Assembly: GCF_020447225.1 (NCBI RefSeq)
Contig: NZ_JAJAEO010000159.1
Location: forward strand, 1 to 43,050
DNA from: Methylophaga pinxianii
GTDB taxonomy: Bacteria > Pseudomonadota > Gammaproteobacteria > Nitrosococcales > Methylophagaceae
Reading direction: 5' to 3'
Length of the DNA stretch: 43,050 nt
Positions 42,751 through 43,050 of the stretch are shown here, in pieces. Under the pieces are notes generated by a model. It made no database searches. It was given only the letters and a program-made list of their open reading frames with translations, and had not been told where the DNA came from. Positions within the stretch are counted from its first letter, which is position 1; each line of letters opens with the position of its first letter. The position numbers and the translations under genes were made by a program.

Positions 42751-43050
42751 ATGTTAAAAAATGATTCTAAAATCAATAAAACAACAGCCAGTACTAAATT
42801 ATTAGCTAAATGCACTATTTTAGCTGCATCACTTTTAACAGTACTGAGTCCTGTACACGCAAACAATGCATTACCCGATACATTAAAAGTCTGTGCGGCA
42901 GGCAATGAAATGCCTTATTCAAATACGCAACAGCAGGGTTTCGAAAATGAAATCGCCAAAGTTCTCGCTGAAAGCATGGATATACCTGTGGAATTTGTCT
43001 GGTCTGACAAAGCGGCGATTTTTCTCGTTACAGAACATTTATTAAAAAAT
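42751..43050 (+). CDS. mxaJ: MxaJ, methanol oxidation periplasmic protein (partial)
   Basis: The first 100 codons of a solute-binding-protein-like gene, cut by the right edge. It has a signal peptide with cleavage near VHA-NN (37), then LKVCAAGNEMPYSN and GFENEIAKVLAESMDIPVEF, the start of the periplasmic binding fold typical of MxaJ and XoxJ. MxaJ is needed for methanol dehydrogenase maturation or activity, though its exact role is debated. The position right after mxaF is the classical mxaFJGI order; mxaG and mxaI would lie beyond the window. Confidence 0.85.
   Translation, partial: MLKNDSKINKTTASTKLLAKCTILAASLLTVLSPVHANNALPDTLKVCAAGNEMPYSNTQQQGFENEIAKVLAESMDIPVEFVWSDKAAIFLVTEHLLKN

Overview
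The window looks like chromosomal DNA of a methanol-oxidising gammaproteobacterium, most like Methylophaga or a close relative (inference). The housekeeping gene orders are gammaproteobacterial: ispB divergent from rplU-rpmA-obgE-proB, grpE-dnaK-dnaJ-dapB, and gloB divergent from a methyltransferase-rnhA-dnaQ run. The right end carries a calcium-type PQQ methanol dehydrogenase gene (mxaF) and the start of mxaJ. A compact sugar-phosphate cluster (tkt-gap-pgk-pyk-fba) with no RuBisCO in view would suit formaldehyde assimilation. I see no insertion sequence, prophage, CRISPR array, tRNA or rRNA.

Layout. 1-2403 (minus): proB (cut by the window edge), obgE, rpmA, rplU. 2570-6043 (plus): ispB, a thioredoxin-fold 2Fe-2S ferredoxin, and hpnD-hpnE for squalene-type C30 isoprenoids. 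6114-8262 (plus): a small lipoprotein, a YciK-like dehydrogenase and a diguanylate cyclase. 8259-13094 (minus): rluB, trpS, a site-2 type protease, serS, a DUF190 gene and the fluoride channel crcB. 13237-20854 (minus): fba, pyk, pgk, gap, tkt and a thioredoxin-like protein, with strong terminators after tkt and after gap. 21187-24101 (plus): penicillin-binding protein 1B followed by a TPR lipoprotein that fits the PBP1b activator LpoP. 24144-28823 (minus): dapB, dnaJ, dnaK, grpE, with sigma-32-type promoters in front of both grpE and dnaK. 28921-30824 (minus): dnaQ, rnhA, methyltransferase. 30848-31618 (plus): gloB. 31654-34353 (minus): mscS-type channel, pyrD, DUF2797 protein. 34729-36806 (plus): mltD and trmL.

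The most distinctive part is 36830-43050, a methanol-oxidation locus. On the minus strand lie a secreted YVTN beta-propeller protein, a secreted MxaD-like SRPBCC protein and a small secreted protein of unknown role. On the plus strand lie a NarL-type sensor kinase and LuxR-type regulator (MxaY/MxaX-like), then mxaF and mxaJ. The likely logic is that the two-component pair controls mxaF, whose product oxidises methanol in the periplasm, while the MxaD-like protein and MxaJ assist the enzyme. The dehydrogenase carries the MxaF (calcium) active-site pattern and lacks the extra aspartate of lanthanide XoxF enzymes.

No obviously new defence or mobile system is present. The better leads are the hairpin-rich mxaF leader and mxaF-mxaJ gap, the ferredoxin-hpnD-hpnE unit without hpnC, the DUF2797 protein with a possible GIY-YIG-like core, the LpoP candidate, and a terminator for the mscS operon embedded antisense in gloB.
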